NCBI GenBank assembly: GCA_016946835.1 | Contig: JACVTC010000092.1 | Coordinates: 485,001 to 547,000, forward strand | DNA: 62,000 nt | Reading direction: 5' to 3' | Origin: Neocallimastix lanati (nom. inval.) | Taxonomy: Eukaryota > Neocallimastigomycota > Neocallimastigomycetes > Neocallimastigales > Neocallimastigaceae | Part shown: positions 1 through 13,773 of the stretch, piece after piece | How positions within the stretch are numbered: position 1 is the stretch's first letter | Layout of the letters: each line of letters opens with the position of its first letter | The notes under the pieces: generated by a model | Seen by the model: the letters and a program-made list of their open reading frames with translations, nothing else | Databases searched by the model: none | What the model was told of the DNA's origin: nothing | Translations under genes and position numbers: made by a program

Positions 1-2
1 AT

Positions 3-1192
3 GGATATGCTGAATTGGGTGGAATTGCACAGGAAGCTTTCTCTCAAATTAGAACAATTGTGTCGTTTGGAACTGAACAGAAAGAAATCGATCGGTATGT
101 CAGTAAATTACTACCAACAAGAAGATATGGTATTATAAAAGGTCATACCTTAGGTTTCTGTTTAGGTTTAGTTTTCTGTGTGGTATATTCCTCTTTTTCA
201 ATTGCCTTTATCTATGGTACTCGCCTTATTCGTGATAATAAAATGACTTATGGTGATGTACTTAACGTATTTATGGGTGTTATGATGGGTGCGATGACTT
301 TATCCGGTGTTGGTGCATCATTAAGTGTATTTAGTGAAGCCACAGGTGCTGCTACAATCATATATAATATTATTGAAAGAAAACCTTTAATCAATACCAA
401 TGAAGGTTATATTCCTGATGAACCCCTCAAAGGAAATATAGAATTTCAAGATGTTTATTTCAATTATCCATCTCGACCAGATGTTGAAATCTTAAAAGGT
501 ATTTCTTTCAAATGTTCACCTGGTCAAACGGTGGCCTTAGTTGGAGCCTCGGGTTCAGGTAAATCTACATCCGTTCAACTCTTAGAACGTTACTACAATA
601 AAAAAAGTGGTAGAATTTTAATTGATGGGAGAGATATTGAAGATTATAATATTAAGTGGTTACGTTCTCAAATTGGTTTAGTATCTCAAGAACCCACTTT
701 ATTTGATGCTTCTGTTGCTGAAAATATATCCATTAATTCACTGGATGCCTCCCAAGAAGATATTGAAAGAGTCGCGAAATTGGCTAATGCTCATGATTTC
801 ATTGTTAAACTATCTAATGGGTATGAAACGAGTACTGGTGAAAGAGGACTACAACTAAGTGGAGGTCAAAAACAACGTATTTGTATTGCTCGAGCATTAA
901 TGAAAAATCCGAAAATTTTACTGTTAGATGAAGCTACCTCAGCCTTGGATAATCAATCTGAAAAAATTGTTCAATCTGCATTAGATTCAGCTTCCTCAGG
1001 AAGAACTACATTAGTTATTGCTCATCGTCTCTCTACTGTGAAGAATGCAGATTTAATTATTGTTTTAGAAAAAGGTACCATCATTGAACAGGGAACCCAT
1101 GAAGAATTAATAAAATTAGAAAAATATTATTATAATTTAGTTAAAAATCAAGAAATTAAAATTAATGAGGATGAAAATAATGATAATAATGA

Positions 1193-1260
<68 letters not shown>

Positions 1261-3356
1261 TTAATATTAATAATGAAGATGAAGATAAAATGTTAGATGA
1301 AAATGATTATATAAATGAAGATGAAATTCAAAATTCCAGAGGAACTCTCAATAGAAATGTAAGATTAAGTAATGAATATTTATATGATGATGATAGAGAG
1401 GAAGAAGAAGAGGAGGAAGAAATTGTTGGAACTACAGTGGTTCAACGAATTTCTTCTTCCTTAACATTATCTCGTAATGATCTTTCATCTGGTGGTAGTC
1501 AATACTTGATTGAAGAGCGACATGAAAAAACATATGGATTTAAAGATATGCCATGGAAAAGATACTTTAATATTAATAAACCTTACTGGTTACCAAATAT
1601 ATTAGGTTTCTTTGGAGCAGCTTGTAATGGTGCCATTCAACCAGCATTTGCATTTATTTTTTCATCAGCCCTTAACACTTTCACAAAACATGGACAAGAT
1701 TTAATTGATGGTGGATTCTTCTGGGGAATGATGTTTATTGTCCTAGGAGTTTGTAATTTCGTTTTCTTCTACACAAATATTGGTGGATTCTTCATTGCAG
1801 GGGAATATCTATCCTATGAATTACGTAAACGAATGTATAATTCAATGATTCGTCAGGAAGTCGGTTTCTTTGATACCAATGATATTGGAGATGGATCAGA
1901 AAAAGTTGGACCAGGTTCTCAGAGTGCAAGTACTGGTACCTTAACCGCTAAACTAGCTACAGAGGCAAGTTTAGTGACAGGTCTCAATTTGAATATTGGA
2001 TCCGTATTTCAACAGGTGGTTACCGTACTTGGAGGATTCTGTATTGCTTTTATTTACGGTTGGAAATTAACGTTAATTCTTTTATGTGTGGTACCATTCC
2101 TCTTTATAGGATCCTTTATTCGAATGCAATCTTATAAAACCCGTAGTCAAGAAAATAGAAATATCTTTGAAACCAGTTCTAAAGTAGCCTGCGAAGCAAT
2201 TATAAGTATTAAGACAGTGGCTGCCTTAAATCTTGAAGATCGTTTTGAAGAAATCTATATTCAAAAATTAAATGAACCTGTAAAACGTTTAGAAATTAGA
2301 GCCTATCTTAGCGCCATTGGTATGGGTTTCAGCAGTGCTATAGCTTTCGTTGCTTATATGGTAGGTTATTGGATTGGTGCTTCTTTTATTGAAAAAGGAG
2401 AAATGGAATTTAATAATATGTTTAAGGTTCTAATGGCCATTATTCTGACAGCAATGGCTGTCGGTCAGAGCAGTTCTATTGCACCGGAAGCCAATAAAGC
2501 AATTGAAGCCTTTATTCATATTTTAGAAATTATTGATCGTAAATCAAAAATTAATGCAGAAGAGGAAGGAGGAATAATTAAAGAAAAAGAAGAATTTCAT
2601 GGTGAAATTGAGTTTAATAATATTCGTTTTAGTTATCCATCCAGACCCAAAGTTACCGTTTTACAGATGGGTGATAAAAAGATTACTATTCCTGAGGGTA
2701 AAATGTGTGCCTTTATTGGTGGATCAGGATGTGGAAAAAGTACTCTTCTTGGATTGTTAATACGTTGGTATGATATAACCATAGGCTCTGTTAAAGTAGA
2801 TGGAGAGGAAAATAAAAATTATAATATTAAATGGCTACGACAACAAATGGGTATTGTTAATCAGGAACCCTGTCTTTTTAATATTTCTATTAAAGAAAAT
2901 ATAAAGTATGGTAAACAGGATGCAACCGATGAAGAAATTTATGAAGCAGGAAGAAAAGCTAACATTCATGATTTTATTATGTCACTTCCTGATAAATATG
3001 ATACTTTAGTAGGTGGTATGGGAACTTCTCAAATGAGTGGTGGTCAAAAACAACGTATTGCTATTGCTCGTGCGATTATTCGTAATCCAAAGATTTTATT
3101 ATTAGATGAAGCTACTTCTGCTTTAGATGCTGAATCTGAATTAATTGTCCAAAAAGCGCTAGAAGATGCATCTCATGGTAGAACAACAATTACAATTGCC
3201 CATCGATTATCAACTATTAAAGATGCAGATATTATCTGTGTACTGAAGGAAGGACGAATTATTGAAATGGGTAATCATGAAGAACTTATGAAAAATAAGG
3301 GAGAATACTTTAACATGATATTAGCTGGTGATGGTGAAGTAGCTAAAAAAAAATAA
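3..3356 (+). CDS. ABCB-type (P-glycoprotein-like) ABC transporter, 5' end outside window
   Basis: Open from the first bases of the window, so the N-terminus and most of the first membrane domain lie upstream. Counting residues from the codon at base 15, the order is: end of membrane domain 1, nucleotide-binding domain 1 (Walker A GASGSGKST at 177-185, LSGGQ at 281-285, Walker B LLLDE ending at 306, then IAHRLST), a linker of about 120 residues rich in Asn, Asp and Glu, membrane domain 2 from about 512, and nucleotide-binding domain 2 (Walker A GGSGCGKST at 902-910, MSGGQ at 1007-1011). TMD-NBD-TMD-NBD order is that of full-length ABCB exporters, which use ATP to move lipophilic compounds out across the plasma or vacuolar membrane. 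Substrate cannot be told. The linker run comes from an AAT repeat at 1178-1260. Both ATP sites keep their catalytic motifs. No intron is seen in this part. Confidence 0.93.
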
Positions 3357-5271
3357 ATAATTTTTTTTCAATATGAATATCTATAAAAAAAAAAAAAAAA
3401 GGTTAATTATCCAAGGGTAAATATATAATAAACATAAAAATGTAAAAATTATATAATATAAAAAACTATATATTTTATATTTTTTTTTTTTTATCAATTT
3501 TTTAAAATTATTAAATCAACATATTTTTTACAAATTTAATTTATTATTTCACTATAATAAAATTAACATAATATTATATATAAATTTTACTTGTTTACAT
3601 GTTTTTTTTTTTTTTTTTTTTATTTTTTTTTTATTTTTATTTTTTAAACTTTAATTTTTCATTTTAATTTTCCATTATTTATTTATTTATTTTTTTTTTT
3701 TAATTTTTTATTGATCTATATTTATACATCAATAAGCATTTTTAAATTTTTTTTTTACTTTTCTTTTTTAATATATCATTTGCAATTATTCATTTCAATA
3801 AAATAATAATGCATTTCATATATACAAAATAAAAAATAAAACACATTTTATATATTTTAATTATTTAATAAAACTATTATTAAAAATATATATTATATAA
3901 GTAAATTAATTTATATAATATATATTTTTACAGATATACATTTATTTTTATTGGAATTCTATGTGATTTTATATAAATCATATGATTTCAAGTGATTTTT
4001 TATTTTTTATTATATGATCTATTTAATATTTTTTTCTCTAAAAATTTATAAAATAAAAAAAAAATATAATATATATTTATAATTTATTGACTATAAAAAA
4101 AAGTCTTATTTTAATAAAATAGTAAAAATAATCATAATTTCTTTTTTTGATAATTCATTCATTTAAAATAAAATAATAAAAGGAATTAAATCACAAAGAC
4201 TCAATGAAAAATTAGGTATAAATAATTAAATAATTATAATAATTACTTATATTTAATAATAAAGTAAAAAAATATATATATATATATATTTATCTTTTTG
4301 AAAATATAATATTAAAGATTATAATAAATATATATATATTTATTATAAAGTAATATATAAAGTAATTTATAAATATAAATTTTATAATATTAATAAATTG
4401 ACTATTCATATATTATCATTAATATTGTAATTTATATATATATAATATTATATTTAAAAGTTAGAGTTAATTTATTATATATTATAAGAAAATAAATGAA
4501 TAAATAACTTTATTAATATTATTTAAAATATAAAGTAATTCCTATTTATTATAAATTATGAATACTAAAGATTAGGATTTATAATAAAACAACAAATATA
4601 ATATGTTATTATTTCTTATTTCTATAATAAATTATTAGAGCGTAATTAGAATTATCACGGTTATATTATAAAATATTAATTATAAAAAGATTAAAAAAAA
4701 AATTTTTTTTTTTGGTGTAACATGTAACATTTAATTTAATTAATTCTGTTTATGGAAACAATGAAAAAATATTTTCAAATAATACACATCATTAGTTAAT
4801 AACAGAATTTATTATTATTAAATAATAATAAATTTATCAACAATATATCCAAATAATAATCAGATAAATAGAGCGAATATTAACTACTAAAAAAGAAAAA
4901 AAAAAGTTTTAAAAAAAATTAATAAAAAAAAAAAAAAATACCAAGCAATTAATTGTTGTAACAATAATAATAATTCATATAATTTGATGATAATTTTTTA
5001 AAAAAAAAAATATTGGTAAAATAGGTAAATCTTTATATAAACAATTATTTTTATATTATTCTAGATGTTTTTTTTTTTTTTTTTTTTTTTTTTTTGATTT
5101 TTAATATAATAGTCATTAGTAACTACAAAAATAAATTTAAGAGTTTCAATAATTCTCTTTTAATAAAACTCATTTTATCATCGTGATTTAGAATATTATA
5201 AATAAAATAAGCCTATATTAAAAATACACTCAATTAAATGATATTTTTAAAAAAGAAATTATTATTATTAA

Positions 5272-5305
<34 letters not shown>

Positions 5306-6402
5306 TTATTATAACTTTTGAATTAATTTCATTATAATTTTGAATAAAAGATAGAAGTTAAATGAATTATTTCATTTATATTTTTATTAGTATGAATTTA
5401 AATAGTTCTTTTAACTTATATGTTGTTTATAATATATGTATTTCATATATACATAGCTTTTATTATATAATATGTATGCTTGAATTATTTATTTAGTATC
5501 TATTTTTGAATTTTTAACTTTTTTTTATTTTTTATTTTTTTTTTTTGTTATTATAAATATGTTATCTCCAGATGATAATTTTTTTTTCCTTTTTTCCATA
5601 CCATATTTATTTTTTCTCCCATAAATCTATTCATTAAACTAAAATATTATAATAAATAAAGTTTATATAAACAATAAAAGATTTTTATGTTATTTAGTTT
5701 TACAATATATAATAACTTTATTTTTATGTTTATTTTTATTTTAACTAATTGATAAAGAAATATTAAATAGAAAATTAAATAAAATAAATTTATTTATAAT
5801 TTATTCAATGTCTTTGTTCATATAAAATATTATTTCATTGTTAAATTTTAATCTTGAATTGAATTTTATATTAAATATACAATCTTTTTGACTAAATTGA
5901 ACTGTTATTTTTATTCATATTAATTATATAAAACTTTTTTATTTAAAAATGAAAATTTAAAAATAAAAATAAAAATTTAGAAAATGATAAAATATATTAA
6001 ATATTATATATAAAATATATTTCTATTTAAACTTTTAGGAAAAAAAATTAGTTTTTTCTTTATATTGGTTCCTTCATTTTATTCGTTACTCATTTTTAAC
6101 AACATTTAAACTATAGGGTTTTTTTTTAACACGTTATAAACATGAACATATGAGAAGTTCACCTTCACTAGATTTATTATAGAAATATTTATTTGATATT
6201 TATTTATTTAAAAAATTATTACTGTTAAAAAAATAATTGTAATATTTAACTTTTTTATTTATAAATATTAAAGAAAAGGAAATTATATATATATATAATT
6301 TATCCAACTGTTTGTTTGTATAAAGTACTAATTATTATATATGAATGTATAAATACCAATAAAAAAAAATAAAATAATAATAATAAATACTAATGTAACT
6401 GT

Positions 6403-6438
6403 CACATTAACCAAAAATAACACATTAACCAAAAATAA
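6403..6438. repeat. Exact 18-bp tandem duplication
   Basis: The 18-mer CACATTAACCAAAAATAA occurs twice head to tail (6403-6420, 6421-6438). It is complex enough to stand out from the background and looks like a recent slippage duplication. Confidence 0.8.
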
Positions 6439-8194
6439 TCCACTTTTCTCATTAGAAATAGTATTAATATATAAAATATTATAATGAAAAAAAAAATTAA
6501 TTATTCTATTTCGAGTAAAAATATACAATATAAATATTTTATTAAAAAATAAATTGAAATACAATATATTAAATAATATTTATATATATTTGTTATTCCA
6601 TAATTATAATATATAGTAATATAAAAGATTTAAATTTTTTTATATAAAAATAATTTAATTAATTTTTATTATTATTATTTAGAAAAAAAATGGAAATAAA
6701 TTTAAATTACTTTGTATTTATGTACAATATATTATTAATATATTGAAACTTTAAATTATATTGATTTTTTATTTTTTATTGTAGTTGAAACATTAATATA
6801 CTAAAGTAAAATTTGCTTTTTTATAGATAGATTAATATGAATAATTTTAATATTTATTAAAATATTAAAATAATTATAAAAATATTAAAATTAGAACTAA
6901 TTCTACATAACAAGAAATATTAGGAAAATAAAATAAAAAAAATATAAAACAACATTATAGTTATTTTTTGTTTTAAAATGATATATAGTAATAATATACA
7001 TTTATTATAGAAAAAAGATAATCTAATTATGAATAAAAATTAATAAAATTTAATATATATATTATTATAAAAAAAATATATATTTATACATAAATAAACT
7101 ATATATATTTTTCATAAAATTTTTCTACAAAAATATTGACTATTAATAAAATAATGATTTTTATAATTAACATTTATACTTATTTCACAGAATTTTCAAA
7201 AAATAAAATAGTAATAGTTTATTGTATTAATTATTTAAACATTTTACTTTATTAAGACAAATTTACTAATTATATAAATATTTTATAATTTATTATATTT
7301 TATCATAGAACTGATAATTTACCACTAGAATAGCATATTTTATAATAATATAATGAAAGTTTATTTATAAAATTAATAAATAAATAAATAATATTATATA
7401 AAAAAAAAAGGATTTTCAAATCTTCATATATTTAATATATTTTAATATATCTGTCAATATTTATATTCATTTAAAAAAAATAAATTTTTTATTTATGTAT
7501 TTATAAAGATTATAGTATTATTATGATACATATTGAAAACAACCATAATGAATAATTTTTAATAAATAATTAATTATTTGAGTTATTCCATTATAATTTA
7601 ATAATTTCTTTTCATATACTACACACAATTTGATAAAGTATAATCATAATATATTATGAGTAATTTATTTTAATTTTATCTCTTTGATATATTAATTGAA
7701 TAAGATAAAACTAATAAATAATTTAATTAAACTATTTTATAAATTATAATAATTTAATATAGTAATACATTCCCAATTTATATAAAAAATGTTTTATTTA
7801 GATTATCTTGTGTAACCTTTATATTTATGTAATATAAAATTATTGTTATCCAATTAATAAAATACCTTTAAATTATTCTAAATATATTCTAAATATATTT
7901 CAGTAATATTGAAATATTTGAAATTTAAATGAAAATATATAATTCTAAACTTCTTAATAATTAATTTAAAAAAATAATAGTTATCAATTATTTATAAAAG
8001 TTATAAATTTTGTGATACTGAATGACTATAAAATTATAATATAAAAGTACATATTATATATTAATATGGATATATAGATAATATATGTATTATATACAAC
8101 TTTTTATTCAATAGGAAATAAAAAAAAAATTCATATATATATCATAATAATTCCTTAAATTCTTATGTTTCGAAATTCACTACTTTTTATTTAT

Positions 8195-8229
8195 TAAAAA
8201 TAAAAAATAAAAAATAAAAAATAAAAAAT

Positions 8230-8286
<57 letters not shown>

Positions 8287-8372
8287 AAAATAAAAAATAA
8301 AAAAATAAAAAATAAAAAAATAAAAAAATAAAAAATAAAAATATAAAAATAAAAAAATATAAAAATAAAACA
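8195..8372. repeat. A-rich AAAAAT-type tandem tract
   Basis: About 180 bp of runs of 4-6 A separated by single T, an imperfect pentamer/hexamer/heptamer microsatellite. It lies about 0.7 kb upstream of the zinc-finger gene. Confidence 0.85.
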
Positions 8373-9092
8373 ATAAAAGAAGTAAATGCAAATGTTTTAT
8401 TAAAGAACTAATAATTCATAAACAAACAAACATAAAAAATAGAAATATTTCATAAAAATAATTATTATTTTTTTAAAAAAAATAAACATTCTTTCATTTT
8501 ACATCCAGTAGTTTATATTGTTAAACTATAATACGTTAAAGATCAAATAAAATTAAAAAAATAAAGACACACGATATATCCAATCATAATATTAATAAAA
8601 AAAACATATAATAATAAATAGAATTTTTTTAACAATTTTTTAAATATTTATTATTCTTTATTTAGTATTTATTTGAATATTTATATTTCTTTCCTTTTTT
8701 TATATATATATATTTATATAGACATAAATAAAAAGAATAATTTTATTTTATATATATTATTTAGAAAAAAAATATTTATTATAAAAAAAAAAATTGAAAG
8801 AAATAGAAGGTTGTAATAAAAAAAATTAAAAAAAAAAAAATCTTAATACTAAAAAAAAAATAATGTTTTTTTTATTAAAATTATAAAAATTATAAAATAT
8901 ATTCAAAAATAAAAATTTTAAAAGAATTAAATTATTAAATAACGAATATCATATAGAAATATATATTTATTAAACAAAATAAATAAAAGTAGTAACAAAA
9001 TAAAAATAAATAAAAAAATTTAAAAAAAAAAAAATAAAATAAAAATAAATAAAAGATAAATAAAAAATAAGAAATAAATCAAATTATCTTTA

Positions 9093-11452
9093 ATGGATGT
9101 AATGGATGAAATGTCAATGAATAACAATTTTAATGAAATGTTGGGAGTTAGTAATCAAAATAATGGTTTTCCTATTGATACGAATTTTGTCTCGGAGAGT
9201 GATAGTATTACTGATATTTTCTTAAAAAATTCTAAAATGCAAAATTCAAATGTTAATATTAATGTCTTCAAAAATGCTAATTCAAAGTATGAACTTCAAG
9301 TATTTAATGGATTACCATTAAATACTATAAATGAAGACATTTTAAATTCTAGAAATTCATTATGTTCATCTCCAGATTTAATAAAAATGGCGTATTTAAA
9401 CTCAAATGCAGTAATACCAGAAAGTAAAGTTATTGATGTACCAAGAGTTAACTTTCAATCATTAGATTATTATCCAAGTGTTAATGATTTCACAGAAGAA
9501 TATTATCCTAGTGTGAATAATCATTATAATAATATTTATTCTATTCCAAAGTATAGAAAACTTTCTAATTCTTATAATAATGTTGATTTCAATGTAAATA
9601 TGTTATTGGAGAATGATGAAATTGATGCCATGGCAAAGAATTTCATTAATCCAGAAGTATTAATGAATAATGAAAGTAATTATCTTCCATCATTAATTAA
9701 TTCACCTGTACCCTCTCAAAATGAAGGTACTCAAATTAATACAACAGTTTCTTCTGAAAATATGGTAAAAGAAGAATTAATGACCAATAATGGTACTTCT
9801 ACATCAGAGCCGTTCCATTTCACTTTACCTTATAATGCTAATGTTATGCAAACCTTCCAATTTAATCCAAACTTTAATAATAATACAACAAATGTTTATT
9901 ATTCAACAAATTCTGTGCCATATCAAAATAATATTCCACAATTGGTAAGTTCACCATTAAACTCTACTAAGCTTTTAACGATTAAAGAAGAACCAACTCA
10001 AATTGGACAAGAAATTCCATCAAATGATATGATTCAAACAGTACCCTCTCAAATTCAAATACCATCACAAAATTATATTAATAACACAATAGCTAACACT
10101 AGTATTAATCCTATTTATAATACTGTTCAAACAAATTATCAACCAAAAATGGTTTCTATGGAAAGTATTTGTCCACAAATGGAAACATTTAATCAACCAA
10201 TTATGACTACTTCTCAAAATATAGTAATGGGTACCTCAAATTATCAAATGAATACAGTCAATGCTATAAGCAGTCAAACTTCAACTGGTTCGTCATTAAC
10301 TTTTGTACCATTTACTGTTCCAAGTCAGTCATTAAGTATTAGTAGTGAAGATTTTCTTGATCAAGAAAGTTTAAAACAAAGAAAAATTTTAACCCCAACA
10401 AGAAAATTAAATAAAATAAACGCTAATTCTAATTTATATGCTAACTATATGAAAGCTAATCAAAATAAAATAGAAACTGGCGATAAAAAGGAGATACTTT
10501 CTTCAGTTTCAAGTAAACAAAATGTAAACGCTTCATTAATTCAAAATGATTCACAAGAGAGTGTGTCCTCTTCTGTATCATCTGAATTAAAACCAATTAA
10601 AAAGCATTCTTTAGAATCTTCTGAAAAAGAAGAAAATATTAAATATTATTCTGTTAGTACTGCCAATAAGAATGATAATTTAATGAAAATCCAAAATATA
10701 GAAAATAAGACTGTTAAGAGCGAAGAAAATTCTAAAGATACCAAGAAAATCGAAGAAGATATTACAATTAAAACTTCTTTCGGTGCAACAGTTTCTACAA
10801 AAGCTTTAATTAACGGTCTTAATGCCAACCCAACCTCAACAACATCTACTGAAACTAAAACAGCAACAACAAAAGCTGGAAAAGTTACAAAAAAGAGAAA
10901 GTCCACTAAGAAAGAAAAACCACCAAAGCCAGAATTTTATCCATGTACCTACTTAGGTTGTGGTAAGGTTTTCAATAAACCATATAATTTAAAATCACAT
11001 ATAAAAATTCATACAAATGAAAGACCTTACAAGTGTCAATATTGTAAGGCACGCTTCACTCGTGGACACGATTTAAATCGTCATACCCGTTTACACACTG
11101 GTGTTAAACCATTTGAATGTCAAAAATGTAAAAAGCGTTTTTCTCGTTCAGATGCCTTATCACGTCACATTAAAGTAAGTTTTTGTTAAATTAAGTGAAA
11201 GGATATATATCTATTAACAATATTAAAATAATATTATAAATATAATATAAAATAATAATATAATAATATAAATTAATATAAATATTATATGTTAAATTTT
11301 ATAATTAATGAATAATTTATAATTATTTATAATTATTTGTTAATAATTATTTTTTTAATTAAAATTGAATATAATAATAGGTTGAAGCTTGTCTCGACAC
11401 TAATCAAAATAAAAATACTAAAAAAACTCAAACTCAAACAAAAAATGCATAA
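9093..11452 (+). CDS. C2H2 zinc-finger transcription factor, Crz1-like
   Basis: Two exons: 9093-11174 and 11381-11452, with a GTAAGT...AATAG intron at 11175-11380 in phase 0; the spliced product is 717 residues. The first ~600 residues are a Ser/Thr/Gln/Asn-rich low-complexity region. Three adjacent fingers lie at about 615-700: the first contains KPYNLKSH and HTNERPYKC, the second [14 protein letters not shown], the third [10 protein letters not shown] followed by Cys (C2HC type). This order and the PYNLKSH...HTNERP block match the finger region of calcineurin-responsive Crz1/CrzA factors, which bind DNA in the nucleus after Ca2+-triggered dephosphorylation. No clear PxIxIT calcineurin-docking motif was found, so the calcium link is inferred from the fingers only. 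The 5' leader is almost pure A/T. Confidence 0.82.
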
Positions 11453-11951
11453 AGAATTCTAGTTTAATAAATTAGAGATAAGAATATTAAATTATAGAAA
11501 ATTTTGAATATTTTTAAAAACAAAACTAAAAAACAAAATAAAAACAAAAAAAAACAAAATAAAAACAAAAAAAAAACAAAAAAAAAAAAAAACAAAAAAA
11601 AAATAATAATAATAATAATAAATTATATCGAAATTAACAAAACAAAATAAGATTGCAATTTAAATTATTTAATTTCAAATTTTTAAAAATATATATATAT
11701 ATAAAAAAAAAAAAAAAAAAAAAAAAAAAGTTAAATAAAAATAGAGATTATAATTTTTAATTTATTAGTCATAAATATCACAAAAAATATACCACAATTT
11801 ATACGGTTCAAAAATTAGAACTTAATTTTTTAAGTAAATAAAAAAGGTCAAATTTAATATAAAATCAAATCAAATCAACACAAAACAAAACAAAACAAAA
11901 AGCGAACAAAAAAAATAAAAATAAAAATAAAAAAAAAAATAAAAAAAAAAA

Positions 11952-12000
<49 letters not shown>

Positions 12001-12589
12001 GAATTAAAAATAGAAAAAAAATTAACTTATTTATTTTAATTTATTAACACCTAAAAAAAAAATACTAAATTATTTTATTATAAATATATATATAGATGTA
12101 TATATATATAATTATTTATTAATTTATATAATCATATTAAAAGTTTTTTTTGTTATTTAAAATAGATTATTTCTTTTTTTTTTTATATAATTTTTGATAT
12201 TAAAATTTAGAATTTAGAGTTTAAAAAATAATATATAAAAGAAAATTAGACGTATTTTAATGATAATTACAATCAAATAAAAATAAATAAATAAAAATAC
12301 AAAAACAAAAGTTAAAAAGAAAATTTTATTAAATTATAATTTTTTTTTTTTTAATGTGTAAAAGATTTGAATATGCTAATATTTTAAAGTAAAAAAAAAA
12401 AATTTCAATTGAAATTATTAGATGAAATAGTTTTTTATTAATTCAAGTACTTCATTTATTATAATTATTTATTCTTTTTTTTTTTTTTTTTTTTTATTTA
12501 TATTTAAGAAAATATATGTTTATAAATTTTGTTTTACAAAAAAAATATATGATTTCTAATTAGAGGAAATTGATTGTATCTTTGAATCT

Positions 12590-12710
12590 ATAAAAAGAGG
12601 TTAATTGGTATAACATAGCTAAAATTAAGTAGGGTGAATGCATTTGATGTAAGCCCATAATCATCCGGTAGTATCTAACTTGATTATGCGCTTATTACTG
12701 TTTTATAATA
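12590..12710. other. GC-richer patch with hairpin potential
   Basis: Mixed sequence within the A/T background. CATAATCA (about 12655-12662) pairs with TGATTATG about 17 bases downstream, and GGG/CCC arms flank a short loop just before. No tRNA, snRNA or protein match was recognised. It is followed by an A-run of about 48 bases (12745-12792). Confidence 0.25.
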
Positions 12711-12742
12711 TCAAATATTAATAAATAAAAGATTATTCTTAT

Positions 12743-12795
<53 letters not shown>

Positions 12796-12897
12796 AAATA
12801 TTTTTAAATCAAGTATTCTGTTAACTCTTCAAAAAATACAGGATACTTTTTAATTATATCATAGATTATATCATAAAACATTAAGAAAAATATTAGT

Positions 12898-12994
12898 AAT
12901 CAGTAGAGTAGCCTTGTTGCTACGATCTGCTGAGATTAAGCCTGTGTTTACTGATTTGTTCCAATTAAATGGAACTTTTTTTTTTTTTTTTTTT
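12898..12994 (+). ncRNA. Possible small structured RNA (unidentified)
   Basis: An 8-bp closing stem (AATCAGTA 12898-12905 with TACTGATT 12949-12956) encloses a hairpin GTAGC-CTTGTT-GCTAC (12908-12923). It is followed directly by a second hairpin GTTCCA/TGGAAC (12958-12975) and a T-run from 12976. Structure plus a T-tract would suit a short Pol III-type transcript. I could not match it to a known RNA family, so this is only a candidate. Confidence 0.25.
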
Positions 12995-13773
12995 CTTTCT
13001 TTGTATAATTAGATTTAAAAAATATGGATTCATTCCGTCAGTCAATATTTATTAAAAAATGTCGCCCAAAGTGTTTGGTCTGGACTTAAGAAAAATTTTC
13101 TAAACCTTCTTCTTACTCTCCCTCTTAATCATTTTTTAATTCATTGAAGATAAAATAGATAATTATTCTAGTATCTCTAAGAGGATCTTGATAGTATACC
13201 AATAAAAAATTTTTAAAGTATTTTTTCAATTTTTGAGAGTAGTACTTCTTCTCAGAATGATTTTAATCAAGAGGTTACTTATTCAGATTGTACAAAATTT
13301 TTTTTTTTATTGTATTTTCTTTTTTTTTTTTTTTAAGTTTTTAAGGAATATTGTGGATAGGTTTACAGATAAGTATTCCCTCCCTTTATTATTAAATATT
13401 AATATTCCTATTTTCACTATTATTACTATTATTATTATTATTATTAACAACACTATTATTATTGTTATTCTTATAATCATTATTATTATAATACACCTTT
13501 TAGAATCAGTACTTGTTTCTTTACAATATTAATATTTTGGGATAATAGTGTCTGTTTACATTACTATTCGATGTTGGATAATATTTAATAATTTACAATA
13601 AAAAAAAAATTTTTTTTTTTTTTTAAAAAGAATTTCAATATCCATAAAATATTTTACTCGAAATTCACAGACGAAGATAGTATTTAGAAAACCAACCTTC
13701 CAATCAAGGATTATTATTTTCTCTATAACAAAAAGATCAACTATGGAACTTAATAAAAAAATAAAATAAAATA

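Larger units (their letters stand above)
3357..9092. other. Long AT-rich intergenic region
   Basis: About 5.7 kb of A/T-dominated sequence with poly-A and poly-T runs, an ATT microsatellite near 5258-5305 and an A-rich tandem tract at 8195-8372. Short open frames here translate to Ile/Phe/Tyr/Asn-only peptides without motifs. I see no gene, tRNA or rRNA. Confidence 0.7.

Noticed and set aside
8194-8391. Open frame of Phe/Leu/Tyr on the minus strand
   Set aside because: It is a translation of an AAAAAT-type microsatellite, with no motif or codon variety.
10010-10080. Calcineurin-docking PxIxIT motif in the Crz1-like protein
   Set aside because: The closest string (PSQIQIPS) does not fit the spacing.
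12925-12945. Likeness to the 5S rRNA helix III region (GATCTGCTGAGATTAAGC)
   Set aside because: Only a short stretch matches and the rest of 5S rRNA is absent; not called as 5S.
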